Shown here: positions 27,888-36,919 of the stretch, piece after piece
Layout: each line of letters starts with the position of its first letter
Position numbering within the stretch: position 1 is the stretch's first letter
Assembly (NCBI RefSeq): GCF_900184795.1
Contig: NZ_FXXN01000028.1
Span: 280,632 to 344,631 of the forward strand
Reading direction: 5' to 3'
Length of the DNA: 64,000 bases
DNA from: Magnetospirillum sp. 15-1
GTDB taxonomy: Bacteria; Pseudomonadota; Alphaproteobacteria; Rhodospirillales; Magnetospirillaceae
Program-made: the position numbers and the translations under genes
Notes under the pieces: generated by a model
Seen by the model: only the letters and a program-made list of their open reading frames with translations
Databases searched by the model: none
What the model was told of the DNA's origin: nothing

Positions 27888-28798
27888 TTGATCAGCGTTC
27901 CCACGCCGTGGGGGGTGAACAGCTCCAGCAGCACCGCGTGGGGGACGCGGCCGTCCAGGATGACGGCGGCGTCGACGCCCTTTTCCACGGCATCCAGGCA
28001 CGTTTCCACCTTGGGGATCATGCCGCCCGAGATGGTGCCGTCGGCGATGTAGGCCTTGGCCTGGGCGGCGGTCATCTCGGGGATCAGGTTGCAGGACTTG
28101 TCCAGCACGCCGGCCACGTCGGTCAGCATCAGCAGGCGCCGGGAATTGGTGGCGGCGGCGATGGCGCCGGCGGCGGTGTCGGCGTTGATGTTGTAGGTCT
28201 CGCCGGCCGGGCCCATGCCCACCGGGGCGACCACCGGAATCACGTCGGATTCGCGGAAGACCTCCAGCACGTGCGGGGTGATCTCGGCCGGCTCGCCGAC
28301 GAAGCCCAGGTCCAGCACCCGCTCGATGTTGGAATCCGGGTCCTTGACGGTGCGGCGCAGCTTGCGGGCGCGGATCAGGTGGCCGTCCTTGCCCGACAGG
28401 CCCACGGCGAAGCCGCCGGCCTCGTTGATGGCCGAGACGATCTGCTTGTTGATCTTGCCGGCCAGGATCATCTCCACCACCTCGACGGTGGCCTCGTCGG
28501 TGAAGCGCAGGCCGTCGACGCGGGGCGTGGTGATGTCGAGGCGCTTCAGCATGGCGTCGATCTGCGGCCCGCCGCCGTGCACCACCACCGGGTTGATGCC
28601 CACCTGCTTCAGGAGCACCACGTCGCGGGCGAACAGCCGGGCCAGGTCATCGGATTCCATGGCGTGGCCGCCGAACTTGATGACCAGCGTCTCGTCGCTG
28701 AACTGGCGCATGAAGGGCAGCGCCTCGGACAGGGTCTTGGCGCGGTCCAGCCAGGCCTTGCGGTCATGCATGATGTCGGCGGTGTTGTCGGTGCTCAT
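27878..28798 (-). CDS. argB: Acetylglutamate kinase
   Basis: 306 aa. It phosphorylates N-acetylglutamate in arginine biosynthesis. The amino-acid kinase fold shows [24 protein letters not shown], the substrate segment [11 protein letters not shown], and [14 protein letters not shown] plus DVAGVLD. Length and the N-terminal helix are consistent with the arginine-inhibited hexameric type. It sits downstream of engB with a 12-bp gap, so it is the last gene of the rpmH-to-argB unit. Confidence 0.97.
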   Translation of the reverse strand: MSTDNTADIMHDRKAWLDRAKTLSEALPFMRQFSDETLVIKFGGHAMESDDLARLFARDVVLLKQVGINPVVVHGGGPQIDAMLKRLDITTPRVDGLRFTDEATVEVVEMILAGKINKQIVSAINEAGGFAVGLSGKDGHLIRARKLRRTVKDPDSNIERVLDLGFVGEPAEITPHVLEVFRESDVIPVVAPVGMGPAGETYNINADTAAGAIAAATNSRRLLMLTDVAGVLDKSCNLIPEMTAAQAKAYIADGTISGGMIPKVETCLDAVEKGVDAAVILDGRVPHAVLLELFTPHGVGTLIKAG

Positions 28799-28810
28799 GT
28801 CGGACGTTCC

Positions 28811-29461
28811 TCAGGCGAGAGAGGCCAGCTCGGCGCGCAGCTCGGGGATACCGGTCCCTTTTTCCGAACTGGTGACGATCAGGGTGGGATGGGCGGCGAC
28901 GCGGGACTTGATTTCCTCCAGCGTGCGGGCCTGGACGGCGTCGAGCTCGGACGCCTTCAGCTTGTCGGCCTTGGTCAGCACCACCTGGTAGACCACGGCG
29001 GCCTTGTCCAGCATCTTCATCATGTCGCGGTCGCTGTCCTTGAGCCCGTGGCGGGAATCCACCAGGACGATGGTCCGGCGCAGCACCGAGCGGCCCTTGA
29101 GGAAGCCGTTGACCAGCCGGGTCCACTTTTCCACCACCCCCTTGGGGGCCTGGGCGAAGCCGTAACCCGGCATGTCCACCAGCACCAGCCTGCCGCCCAG
29201 ATTGAAGAAGTTCAGCTCCTGGGTGCGGCCCGGTGTGTTCGAGGTGCGCGCCAGGGTGTTGCGCCCGGTCAGCGCGTTGATCAGGCTGGACTTGCCCACG
29301 TTGGAGCGCCCGGCGAAGGCCACCTCGGTCAGGGTGGCGGCCGGCAGGTGGTCCAGGCCGGATGCGCCCTGCATGAAGATGCATTCGCGCGCGAACAGCA
29401 AGCGGCCAGCCTCAAGGAGGCTGGCCTTCTCGTCATCGCCGCTGTTGGAGGACTCGCTCAG
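28811..29461 (-). CDS. engB: Ribosome biogenesis GTP-binding protein YsxC/EngB (CTG start)
   Basis: 216 aa. No ATG or GTG fits; a CTG at 29461 is preceded by AGGAG at 8-nt spacing and gives the family N-terminus (SESSNSGDDEKASLLEAG, then RLLFARECIFMQG). GTPase motifs: GRSNVGKSSLIN (G1), NTPGRTQELN (G2), DMPGYG (G3), TKADK (G4) and TSSEKGTG (G5). EngB is required for 50S assembly. It begins 2 bp after the yidC stop. Confidence 0.93.
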   Translation of the reverse strand: MSESSNSGDDEKASLLEAGRLLFARECIFMQGASGLDHLPAATLTEVAFAGRSNVGKSSLINALTGRNTLARTSNTPGRTQELNFFNLGGRLVLVDMPGYGFAQAPKGVVEKWTRLVNGFLKGRSVLRRTIVLVDSRHGLKDSDRDMMKMLDKAAVVYQVVLTKADKLKASELDAVQARTLEEIKSRVAAHPTLIVTSSEKGTGIPELRAELASLA

Positions 29462-29463
29462 GG

Positions 29464-31197
29464 CTATTTCTCCTCGGCGCGCTTCATGATCACCCACTGC
29501 TGCAAGATGGACAGCGAGTTGCTCCACGCCCAGTAGATCACCAGACCCGAGGCGAAATTGGCCAGCAGGAAGGTGAAGATGATGGGCAGGAATTGCATCA
29601 TCTTGGCCTGCACCGGGTCGGTGGGCTGCGGGTTGAGCTTCTGCTGCAGGAACATGGTGACGCCCATGATCAGCGGCCAGACGCCCAGGTGCATGAAGTG
29701 GGGCGGGGTCCAGGGGATCAGGCCCAGCAGGGTGAAGATGTTGGTGGGGTCCTGGGCCGACAGGTCGCTGATCCAGCCGTAGAACGGCGCGTGCCGCATC
29801 TCGATGGTGACGAACAGCACCTTGTACAGCGCGAAGAACACCGGAATCTGCACCATGATGGGCAGGCAGCCCGAGACCGGATTGACCTTCTCGGTCTTGT
29901 ACAGCGCCATCATTTCCTGCTGCAGGCGCATCTTGTCGTCGGCGTAGCGGGCCTGCAGTTCCTGCACGCGGGGCTGCAGCTTCTTCATCTTGCCCATGGC
30001 CACATAGGACTTGTTGGCCAGCGGGAACATGGCGAGCTTGAGGACCACGGTCAGCGCCAGGATGGCGAGGCCCATGTTGCCCAGCGCGCTGTGCAGCATC
30101 TGCAGCAGGTAGAAGAACGGCTTGGTCAGGAAGTAGAACCAGCCGAAATCGATGGCCAGATCGAAGCGGTCGATACCCAGCTTGTCGGCATAGCCGTCCA
30201 GCAGGCTGACCTGCTTGGCGCCGGTGAACAGGTGGAAGCCGGCTTCGTCGGACTTGCCCGGCTCGACCATGCGGGCGGGGGCCAGATAGTCCACCTGATA
30301 GCGGTCGGCGTTGCCTAAGCGCTGATGCACGAAGCGGCCGGTGATCTCGGTCTTGGCCGGCGGCACCAGGGCGGTCAGCCAGTACTTGTCGGTGATGCCC
30401 GCCCAGCCGCCGGTGGTCTTGTGCCGGGCCGAGCCTTCCTTCTTGAGGTCGTCGTACTTTATTTCCTTCAAGGTGCCGTCGAACACGCCGAGCGGGCCTT
30501 CGTGAAGGATGTACATGCCGGCCACATGCGGGGTGCCGGTACGGGCCAGCAGGGCGTAGGGATGCAGGCTCGCGGCCTTGGTGCCGTAGTTCTCCACCCG
30601 CTGGGCGACGCCGAACATGTAGTTCTCGTCCACGGTGTAGGTGCGGACGAAGCGCAGGCCCTCGCCGTTGTCCCAGGTCAGCACCAGGGGAGCCGCCGGG
30701 GTCAGCGGGCCGTCGCCCTGGGCCTGCCACACGGAATCGGGACCGGGGACCTTGACGCCGGCGTCGGTGGCGACCCAGCCGAACTCGGCCCAGTAGGGCT
30801 CGGGCGATTCGGCCGGCGACAGCAGGTCGATCTCGGCCGAATCGGCGGCCGGGGTCTCGCGGTACTTGACCAGGGTGATGTCGTCGATGCGGGCTCCGGT
30901 CAGCGCGATGGAGCCGTGCATGGAGGGCGTCTTGATGGCGATGCGGCGGCTCTTGCCCAGGGCGTCGTTGCGGGACGCTCCGGTCTGGGCCGCGGCGGCG
31001 GCGGGGGTGCCGGGCACCTGGGCCGGGCTGGACGCCGTCGCGGGCGTCGGCGCGGTGGCCGGAGTCGCCGGCTTGCCGTCGGCGGTCTGGTGCTGGGCAA
31101 CGGGCTCGGCCGGCTTGCTCGGGAAGAAGTACTGCCAGCCGATCAGGATGGCGACCGAAATGGCGATGGCGACGAAGAGATTGCGCTGGTCGTTCAT
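29464..31197 (-). CDS. yidC: Membrane protein insertase YidC
   Basis: 577 aa, the long Gram-negative type. An N-terminal anchor helix ([20 protein letters not shown]) is followed by an Ala/Pro/Thr-rich linker, the large periplasmic P1 domain (about 75-330), and the conserved 60KD_IMP core with five helices, including [37 protein letters not shown] and [15 protein letters not shown]. It inserts inner-membrane proteins with or without SecYEG. Its ATG overlaps the yidD stop. Confidence 0.98.
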   Translation of the reverse strand: MNDQRNLFVAIAISVAILIGWQYFFPSKPAEPVAQHQTADGKPATPATAPTPATASSPAQVPGTPAAAAAQTGASRNDALGKSRRIAIKTPSMHGSIALTGARIDDITLVKYRETPAADSAEIDLLSPAESPEPYWAEFGWVATDAGVKVPGPDSVWQAQGDGPLTPAAPLVLTWDNGEGLRFVRTYTVDENYMFGVAQRVENYGTKAASLHPYALLARTGTPHVAGMYILHEGPLGVFDGTLKEIKYDDLKKEGSARHKTTGGWAGITDKYWLTALVPPAKTEITGRFVHQRLGNADRYQVDYLAPARMVEPGKSDEAGFHLFTGAKQVSLLDGYADKLGIDRFDLAIDFGWFYFLTKPFFYLLQMLHSALGNMGLAILALTVVLKLAMFPLANKSYVAMGKMKKLQPRVQELQARYADDKMRLQQEMMALYKTEKVNPVSGCLPIMVQIPVFFALYKVLFVTIEMRHAPFYGWISDLSAQDPTNIFTLLGLIPWTPPHFMHLGVWPLIMGVTMFLQQKLNPQPTDPVQAKMMQFLPIIFTFLLANFASGLVIYWAWSNSLSILQQWVIMKRAEEK

Positions 31198-31493
31198 GTC
31201 ATCCTATTCCGGCAGTCGCGACGGACGGAGGTGTCCGCCGTGGTCGGTATATTGGCAGGGGGAACGGGGTCGTAGCCCCCATCGTTCCAGGGGTGGCAGC
31301 GGCAGATACGCTTGACGCCGAGCCAGGAGCCGCCCACCGGGCCGTGCTCCTCGATGGCTTGCATGGCATAGGCGGAGCACGACGGCGTGAACCGACAGCT
31401 GGCCGGCAGCACCGGGCTCAGCAGCAGCTGGTACAGGCGGATCAGGCCGCGCATCAGCAGGCTGGCGAGATTCCTGGGGCCGATGGGGTTCAT
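31194..31493 (-). CDS. yidD: Membrane protein insertion efficiency factor YidD
   Basis: 99 aa. The signature [50 protein letters not shown] is complete. An amphipathic N-terminal helix places it at the inner membrane, where it assists YidC. It overlaps yidC by ATGA, the standard arrangement, and follows rnpA after a 138-bp structured spacer. Confidence 0.96.
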   Translation of the reverse strand: MNPIGPRNLASLLMRGLIRLYQLLLSPVLPASCRFTPSCSAYAMQAIEEHGPVGGSWLGVKRICRCHPWNDGGYDPVPPANIPTTADTSVRRDCRNRMT

Positions 31494-31631
31494 GCCTCTC
31501 CTGGTCGTTACCGGCGCACCGGTGAACCGGTACGCCGTATTGCCCTCAAACGCCGGGCGCTTCGCTTGGCTTTCGCGGCATAAGTCGCGACGGGCCTTGC
31601 CCTTGCCGCCTCACCACAGAACTGAAGCCTG
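31494..31631. other. rnpA-yidD spacer with palindromes
   Basis: 138 bp without an ORF on the minus strand. It contains an accggtgaaccggt palindrome at about 31515-31533 and, at its rnpA end, one arm of the perfect hairpin listed next. Spacers here are normally short or overlapping in this operon, so the insertion of palindromic DNA is plausible. Confidence 0.5.
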
Positions 31632-31651
31632 TCAGTTCTGTGGTGAGGCGG
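31606..31651. repeat. Perfect 19-bp inverted repeat overlapping the rnpA stop codon
   Basis: Arms 31606-31624 (ccgcctcaccacagaactg) and 31633-31651 are exact complements with an 8-nt loop. The right arm encodes the last residues of RnpA, and its stop lies in the loop. No T-run follows, so it could be a repeat insertion, a processing site or a weak terminator. Confidence 0.75.
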
Positions 31652-32033
31652 TATCGGGCGCCTCGGCAGCATGCGTCCTTTGCAGCGCGCCGACACGTTT
31701 TAACGCCGCCAGCAAATCCTGCAAGAGAAGAGAATATGGCCGCTCCAGCGTCTCCTTGCGTCCGATCACCACGTAATCGACGCCCGCGCTGGCGTGGGCC
31801 GGAAAAATCGCGGCCACCGCTTCCTTGAGCCGGCGTCTGGCCCGGTTGCGGCATACCGAATTGCCTACCTTCTTGGAAACGGTGAAGCCGACCCTCAGCG
31901 AGTCGGCTTGCAATTCCGTTCCGGGAGCGGGCGCGGCCTGAAGAATCAGACCCGGCGCCGCCCACTTTCGCCTCAGGGCCGCGACACGCAGGAAATCGGC
32001 CCTTTTCTTAAGCCGATCAAGCCGCGCGGCCAT
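31632..32033 (-). CDS. rnpA: Ribonuclease P protein component
   Basis: 133 aa. It pairs with the RNase P RNA to cleave tRNA 5' leaders. LRVGFTVSKKVGNSVCRNRA followed by RRRLKEAV is the conserved RNR signature, and the N-terminal basic helix (MAARLDRLKKRADF) is present. The C-terminal TASPQN is encoded by a palindromic repeat, so it is probably a recent end. It starts 6 bp after rpmH, the standard pairing. Confidence 0.96.
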   Translation of the reverse strand: MAARLDRLKKRADFLRVAALRRKWAAPGLILQAAPAPGTELQADSLRVGFTVSKKVGNSVCRNRARRRLKEAVAAIFPAHASAGVDYVVIGRKETLERPYSLLLQDLLAALKRVGALQRTHAAEAPDTASPQN

Positions 32034-32039
32034 GGGAAC

Positions 32040-32174
32040 TTAAGCGGACAGCTTCTTGCGACCCTGGCGGCGGCGGTTGGCGATGACCTTGCGGCCACCG
32101 ACGGTGGCCATACGAGCGCGGAAGCCGTGGCGGCGGGCGCGGACGAGCTTGCTCGGCTGATAGGTACGCTTCAC
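32040..32174 (-). CDS. rpmH: 50S ribosomal protein L34 (GTG start)
   Basis: 44 aa, read on the minus strand from GTG 32174 with GGAG eight bases upstream: [20 protein letters not shown], then [20 protein letters not shown]. The sequence and size match L34. First gene of the rpmH-rnpA-yidD-yidC-engB-argB block. Confidence 0.97.
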
Positions 32175-32216
32175 GGGAGGTACTCCAAACTGAACGGACT
32201 TGAAAATGAGCGGACG

Positions 32217-32245
32217 TGTATAAGCCGGGCGAACCTAAGAGTCAA
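32217..32245 (-). promoter_or_regulatory. Sigma70-type promoter of rpmH
   Basis: On the minus strand TTGACT (32245-32240) and TATACA (32222-32217) are separated by exactly 17 bp, near-consensus for the housekeeping sigma factor. A start near 32210 would give a leader of about 36 nt before the rpmH GTG. Confidence 0.75.
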
Positions 32246-32316
32246 TGCGCGGAGTGCACGGCTTTCAGAACCCGTTCCGACCGGCTACACTGGGGCGATT
32301 TCCAAGAGGAGCCGCC

Positions 32317-33087
32317 ATGGCCTGGGACCCCGCCATCTATTCCGCCTTCGCCCAGCCGCGGCTGCGTCCGGCCCTCGACCTGATGGCCCGTGTCGAGCCG
32401 GCCGATTGCCGGCGGGTGGTGGATTTGGGCTGCGGCACCGGCAACGTCACCCGCATCCTCAAGGAGCGGTGGCCCGACGCCGACGTGGTCGGCATCGATT
32501 CCTCGCCCGAGATGCTGGTGACCGCCCGCGATCATGGCGGCCCGGTGCGCTATCTTCAGGGCGACGCCGGCACCTGGGCGGAAAACGGCGGCGAGGTGGA
32601 CATCCTGTTCTCCAATGCGGCGCTGCACTGGCTGGGTGACCACCAGATTCTGTTTCCCCGGCTGATGGAGCGCGTCGCTCCGGGCGGCGTGCTGGCGGTG
32701 CAGATGCCCCACAACCACTATGCCGCCTCCCACACCATCATGGCCGAGGCCGCCGCCGCCGGGCCATGGTCCGAGGTACTCTCCCCCCTGGCGGCCCGCT
32801 TCCCGGTGGGCGAGCCCTCCTTCTATTACGATATGCTGGCCCGGCACTCCTCCCAGATCGATATCTGGGAGACCGAGTACCTGCACGTGCTGGAGGGCGA
32901 CAACCCGGTGGTCACCTGGACCAAGGGCACGGCGCTGCGCCCGCTGATGGATGCCGTCGAGGGGGCATGGGCGCTGGGCTTCCTGGCTGAATACGCCAAG
33001 CGCATCCAGGCGGCCTATCCGCCGCGTTCCGACGGCAAGACCCTGTTCCCCTTCCGCCGCCTGTTCATGGTGGCGCGCAAGGCCTAG
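32317..33087 (+). CDS. tam: Trans-aconitate 2-methyltransferase
   Basis: 256 aa from ATG 32317 with AGAGGAG upstream; the longer frame is noncoding. SAM-binding motif I VVDLGCGTGNVTRIL (residues 30-44), VGIDSSPEML, then DILFSNAALHWLGDH, and the N-terminal MAWDPAIYSAF typical of Tam. The enzyme methyl-esterifies trans-aconitate, a by-product that inhibits aconitase. Divergent from rpmH. Family assignment is firm; substrate rests on similarity. Confidence 0.88.
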   Translation: MAWDPAIYSAFAQPRLRPALDLMARVEPADCRRVVDLGCGTGNVTRILKERWPDADVVGIDSSPEMLVTARDHGGPVRYLQGDAGTWAENGGEVDILFSNAALHWLGDHQILFPRLMERVAPGGVLAVQMPHNHYAASHTIMAEAAAAGPWSEVLSPLAARFPVGEPSFYYDMLARHSSQIDIWETEYLHVLEGDNPVVTWTKGTALRPLMDAVEGAWALGFLAEYAKRIQAAYPPRSDGKTLFPFRRLFMVARKA

Positions 33088-33683
33088 GGCGCCAGATAGC
33101 CCCGCCGCACCGCCTCGTCCACCAGGGCGCGGGCATAGGCGCCCAGGCGTTTCGAGCCGGCCTCGATACGGGGTGTCAGCTTGTCCACCTTGGCCCGGGT
33201 GACGCCGTGTGGCTTCCAGGTGGCGCCCCCGGTCTCGAAATTGTGTAAAAGCGGCTGCAGGCGGTCCAGGGCGTCGGCGAAGCGGGCGTCGGCCGTCTCC
33301 CGCGCCTCGTATTCCTGCCACAGGGCGGCGTACTCGCCGGCCTGGTCGGCGGGCAGCAGGCCGAACAGGCGGGCCGCCGCCTTCTTTTCGCGCTCCTCCT
33401 TGTCCTCGTGTCCGGCCTCGTCGTGGATGAAGGTGTCGCCGGCGTCGATTTCGACGATGTCGTGGATCAGCAGCATGCGGGCCACCCGGCCGATATCCAC
33501 CGGCCGGTCGGCGTATTCGGCCAGCAGGAAGGCCATGGTGGCGATGTGCCAGGAATGCTCGGCATCGTTCTCGCGCCGCGACGAATCCACCAGCAGGGTC
33601 TGGCGCAGCACGGTCTTCAGCTTGTCGATCTCGACGATGAAGGCGATCTGGGCGGCAAGACGGGGATCGGGGAAGGGGATCAT
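33084..33683 (-). CDS. HD-domain hydrolase (YfbR/HDDC2-like 5'-nucleotidase)
   Basis: 199 aa from ATG 33683, preceded by GGAG. The HD motif residues are spread as NDAEHSWHIATMAFLLAEY, LLIHDIVEIDAGDTF (HD) and a distal DALDRLQPLLHN (D), matching the HD_3 family of metal-dependent nucleotidases. Substrate is unknown. It overlaps the stop of the MFS gene (ATGA), so the two are co-translated. Confidence 0.85.
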   Translation of the reverse strand: MIPFPDPRLAAQIAFIVEIDKLKTVLRQTLLVDSSRRENDAEHSWHIATMAFLLAEYADRPVDIGRVARMLLIHDIVEIDAGDTFIHDEAGHEDKEEREKKAAARLFGLLPADQAGEYAALWQEYEARETADARFADALDRLQPLLHNFETGGATWKPHGVTRAKVDKLTPRIEAGSKRLGAYARALVDEAVRRGYLAP

Positions 33684-34891
33684 GGGCCACTCCGGGGCAG
33701 TTCGAAATTGCGCAACGCCGGAAAGCGCCACGCCCACAGACCCGCCACCACCAGACAGCCCACGCCACCCGCCACCACCGCCGGGACGGTGCCCAGCAAG
33801 GCGGCGGCCACGCCGGATTCGAACTCGCCCAGCTCGTTGGAGGCGGTGATGAACACCAGGTTGACGGCGCTGACCCGGCCACGCATGTCGTCGGGGGTGC
33901 TGATCTGCACCAGGGTCTGGCGCAGTACCACGCTGACCATGTCGGCGGCGCCCAGCACCGCCAGCGCGGCCAGCGACAAAGGGAAGCTGGTGGACAGGCC
34001 GAATACCACGGTGCCCAGGCCGAACACCGCCACGGCGGCCAGCAGCTTGTGGCCGGCATGGCGCTCGGGCGGACGGTGGGCCAGCAGGGCGGCGGACAGG
34101 GCGGCTCCCACCGCCGGGGCGCTGCGCAGCAGACCCAGGCCCAGCGGCCCGGTCATCAGGATGTCGCGGGCATAGATGGGCAACAGGGCGGTGGCGCCGC
34201 CCAGCAGCACGGCGAACAGATCCAGCGAGATGGAGCCCAGAATCTCGGGCCGGCTTCTGACGAAGCGGATGCCGTCCAGGATATGGCCCCGGTCACTGCC
34301 GCCGGTGGGCGGCATGGGGCGCAACAGGAAGACGGCGGCGCAGGCGGCGGCCAGCAGTACCGCCGAGGTGCCGAACACCACCGCCGGGCCGAGGGCGTAG
34401 AGCAGGCCGCCCAGGGCCGGGCCGGCGATCACGCTCACCTGCCAGACCGTCGAGTTGAGCGCCACGGCGCGGCTGAGCAGGTGGCGGTCGACCAGCATGG
34501 CGGTCATGGACTGGCCGGCCGGCGCCCAGAAGGCCCGTACGGCGCCCATCACCGCCATCACCGCGAAGATGGCGTGCAGGCCGGGATTGCCCGATAGGGT
34601 CAGCAGCAGCAGCCCGCCCATGGCCAGGGTGGTCAGGCCGGTGGCCCCCATCAGGATCAGCCGGCGGTCGGCGCGGTCGGCCAGATGGCCGCCGGGCAGG
34701 GTCAGGATCAGGGCGGGGACGAACTGAGCCAGCCCGACCAGCCCCAGTTGCAGCGGATCGCCCGAGATGTCGTAGACCAGCCAGCCCACCGCCACCGTGG
34801 CGATCTGCTGGGCCAGGGACGACAGCAGCCGCGCCAGCAGGAACAGCCGGAAGCCGCGCAACGCCAGGACGTCGCGTGCCGTGCCCGTCAT
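33680..34891 (-). CDS. MFS exporter (EntS-like, MFS_3 family)
   Basis: 403 aa with about 12 membrane helices. The family pattern is seen in RLLSSLAQQIATVAVGWLVY, then PLQLGLVGLAQFVPALILTL, LADRADRRLILMG (loop 2-3 motif A variant) and RGRVSAVNLVFITASNELGE. Related proteins export siderophores such as enterobactin, but no siderophore genes are nearby, so the substrate is unknown. It is followed directly by the HD gene. Confidence 0.87.
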   Translation of the reverse strand: MTGTARDVLALRGFRLFLLARLLSSLAQQIATVAVGWLVYDISGDPLQLGLVGLAQFVPALILTLPGGHLADRADRRLILMGATGLTTLAMGGLLLLTLSGNPGLHAIFAVMAVMGAVRAFWAPAGQSMTAMLVDRHLLSRAVALNSTVWQVSVIAGPALGGLLYALGPAVVFGTSAVLLAAACAAVFLLRPMPPTGGSDRGHILDGIRFVRSRPEILGSISLDLFAVLLGGATALLPIYARDILMTGPLGLGLLRSAPAVGAALSAALLAHRPPERHAGHKLLAAVAVFGLGTVVFGLSTSFPLSLAALAVLGAADMVSVVLRQTLVQISTPDDMRGRVSAVNLVFITASNELGEFESGVAAALLGTVPAVVAGGVGCLVVAGLWAWRFPALRNFELPRSGP

Positions 34892-35063
34892 CGCGGGACC
34901 TGATGATGTGCAAAGGGAACGGCTGGCGACATGGGATGACCTTATTCAGCGGAACGAAAGGAGTCTACTTACCCTTGCCAACCGGGCGCAACCGGTGTAA
35001 ACGACCCGCTTCCGCGTGGCACCCCTGGAGGCCGCGCTCATATACGTTTGTCAGGAGAGTTGA

Positions 35064-35672
35064 ATGTCCGAAGCAATCGCCATCGCCGCCGAGCTGCGCG
35101 ACGGAAGCGGAAAGGGGGCCGCCCGTGCCACTCGTCGTGCCGGTAAGGTTCCCGGTGTCATCTATGGTGACAAGAAGGCCGCCATCTGCATTCAGATGGA
35201 CCCCCGCGTCGTTTGGGCCCAGATCAGCAAGACCGGTTTTTTCACCCAGCTGTTCAACGTCGATCTCGGCAAGGACGGCAAGCACCTGTGCCTGGCCCGT
35301 GACGTCCAGATGCATCCGGTGACCGATCAGCCGATCCATGTGGACTTCATGCGCGTCTCGGCCGACCACGCCATCCACGTCAAGGTGCCGGTCCACTTCG
35401 CCAACGAGCTCAAGTCGCCGGGCATCAAGAAGGGCGGCGTGCTGAACGTCGAGCTGCACGAAATCGAAATCACCTGCAGCCCGAACGATATCCCGCACGA
35501 GATCGTCATCGACCTGACCGGTCTGGAAATCGGCAGCTCCGTCCATCTGTCGGACCTGAAGCTCCCGGCCGGTGCCAAGCCTTACCACGTGGCCTCCGGT
35601 GCCACCGTGGCCTCTATCGCGGCGCCCACCGTGGCCCGTGCCGAGACCACCGAGACCGAGGCTGCCGGCTAA
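35064..35672 (+). CDS. rplY: 50S ribosomal protein L25/general stress protein Ctc
   Basis: 202 aa, the long CTC type: an N-terminal 5S rRNA-binding L25 domain (ELRDGSGKGAARATRRAGKV, PGVIYG) and a C-terminal TL5 beta domain (KVPVHFANELKSPGIKKGGV, LNVELHEIEI). CAGGAG precedes the ATG. The alanine/threonine tail is typical of alphaproteobacteria. The stop abuts pth with no gap. Confidence 0.96.
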   Translation: MSEAIAIAAELRDGSGKGAARATRRAGKVPGVIYGDKKAAICIQMDPRVVWAQISKTGFFTQLFNVDLGKDGKHLCLARDVQMHPVTDQPIHVDFMRVSADHAIHVKVPVHFANELKSPGIKKGGVLNVELHEIEITCSPNDIPHEIVIDLTGLEIGSSVHLSDLKLPAGAKPYHVASGATVASIAAPTVARAETTETEAAG

Positions 35673-36374
35673 ATGCTCCTGCTGGTCGGACTGGGCAATC
35701 CCGGCTCCGACTACGCCAGGAATCGGCATAATATCGGGTTCATGGCGGCGGACGTTATCGTCCGCCGCCATTCCTTTGGGCCGTGGCGGTCCAAGTTTCA
35801 GGCCGAAATCGCCGAGGGGACCATCGGGGGCGAGAAGGTCCTGGTCCTCAAGCCCCAGACCTACATGAACCTATCCGGCCAGTCGGTGGCGGCGGCGGCG
35901 CGCTTTCTCAAGGTGCCGGTCGACGACGTCATCGTGCTGCACGACGAACTGGACATCGCGCCCGGCCGTCTCAAGGTCAAGCGGGGCGGCGGGGCGGGCG
36001 GCCATAACGGGCTGAAGAGCATCGATTCCCATCTGGGCCAGACGTACCGCCGGGTCCGCTTGGGGATAGGCCATCCCGGCGACCGCAATCTGGTGTCGGG
36101 CTATGTGCTGCACGATTTCGCCAAGGTGGACGAGGCGTGGCTGGTGCCGCTGCTCGACGCGGTGGCCGATACGTTCCCCATGCTGGTCTCGGGTGACGAT
36201 GCCGGCTTCATGACCCGGGTGGCGCATCTCACCGCACCGCCCAAACCCCCGAAGGCCGCCAAGCCGGCGGCCGAAGCGGCGCCGGCCCCCACTCCGGCCC
36301 AAGTTTCCCCCCCGCCGTCCGGTGGCAGCCTCGCCGAGGCGCTGAAGGCGGTCATGAATAAATTCAAGTCCTGA
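35673..36374 (+). CDS. pth: Peptidyl-tRNA hydrolase
   Basis: 233 aa. It frees tRNA from abortive peptidyl-tRNA. [20 protein letters not shown] (catalytic His in NRHNIG), [33 protein letters not shown] and GHNGLKSI are all present. A proline/alanine-rich C-terminal tail of about 50 residues follows the catalytic fold, longer than in E. coli but common in alphaproteobacteria. rplY-pth is a standard pair. Confidence 0.97.
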   Translation: MLLLVGLGNPGSDYARNRHNIGFMAADVIVRRHSFGPWRSKFQAEIAEGTIGGEKVLVLKPQTYMNLSGQSVAAAARFLKVPVDDVIVLHDELDIAPGRLKVKRGGGAGGHNGLKSIDSHLGQTYRRVRLGIGHPGDRNLVSGYVLHDFAKVDEAWLVPLLDAVADTFPMLVSGDDAGFMTRVAHLTAPPKPPKAAKPAAEAAPAPTPAQVSPPPSGGSLAEALKAVMNKFKS

Positions 36375-36409
36375 TCAACCGGACGCCCGGTGGTGGGCGG
36401 CTCCGCCCT

Positions 36410-36515
36410 CTTGGTGTTCTTGGTGTCTTGGTGGTAAACCAGCGCCAGGGCCAGTGACCGGTGCCGGCCATGTCGGCGACGCTGAATCCACCACCAAGGC
36501 ACCAAGGACACCAAG
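36410..36515 (+). repeat. CACCAAG-type inverted repeat ending at the GxxExxY start codon
   Basis: The left arm 36410-36435 and right arm 36490-36515 are each 26 nt built from TTGGTG / CACCAAG units and pair at 24 of 26 positions around a 54-nt loop. The right arm ends one base before ATG 36516 and supplies the only Shine-Dalgarno-like bases (caaggacaccaag). A related inverted pair occurs at 53121-53325. Confidence 0.8.
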
Positions 36516-36902
36516 ATGATTGAAGCGCCCGACCATCTCGACTCCCTGGCGAAGGTGGTCGTCGACGGGGCCTTTCAGGTTCATCGGACGCTGGGGCCGG
36601 GGCTTTTGGAATCCGTGTACGAGCAGTGTCTGACACGCGAACTGGCGAAACGGGGCCTGGACGTACGGCGACAAGTGGCGGTTCCGGTAACTTATGACGG
36701 CGACGTTATCGATTCCGCCTTGAAGCTCGACCTTCTGGTCGAGGATAAGATCATTGTGGAGATCAAGGCGGTCGAGAAGATCATTCCACTCCACAAGGCG
36801 CAGCTCCTCACCTATTTGAAGCTCTCCGGCCTCCGCCTGGGTTTCCTGGTCAATTTCAACGTTCCCCTCATCCGCGACGGCATCAGCCGACTCGCCCTTT
36901 AG
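36516..36902 (+). CDS. GxxExxY family protein (PDDEXK-like nuclease fold)
   Basis: 128 aa. [11 protein letters not shown] contains the defining GxxExxY motif, and [17 protein letters not shown] gives the D...ExK arrangement of the PD-(D/E)XK nuclease superfamily, matching the Pfam PDDEXK_3 description as I recall it. Biochemical function is unproven. The start codon abuts the 26-nt inverted repeat, so translation would begin on the hairpin arm. It sits between pth and ychF, breaking a usually housekeeping neighbourhood, which suggests insertion. Confidence 0.85.
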   Translation: MIEAPDHLDSLAKVVVDGAFQVHRTLGPGLLESVYEQCLTRELAKRGLDVRRQVAVPVTYDGDVIDSALKLDLLVEDKIIVEIKAVEKIIPLHKAQLLTYLKLSGLRLGFLVNFNVPLIRDGISRLAL

Positions 36903-36919
36903 CAGCCACGAGGACTTTC

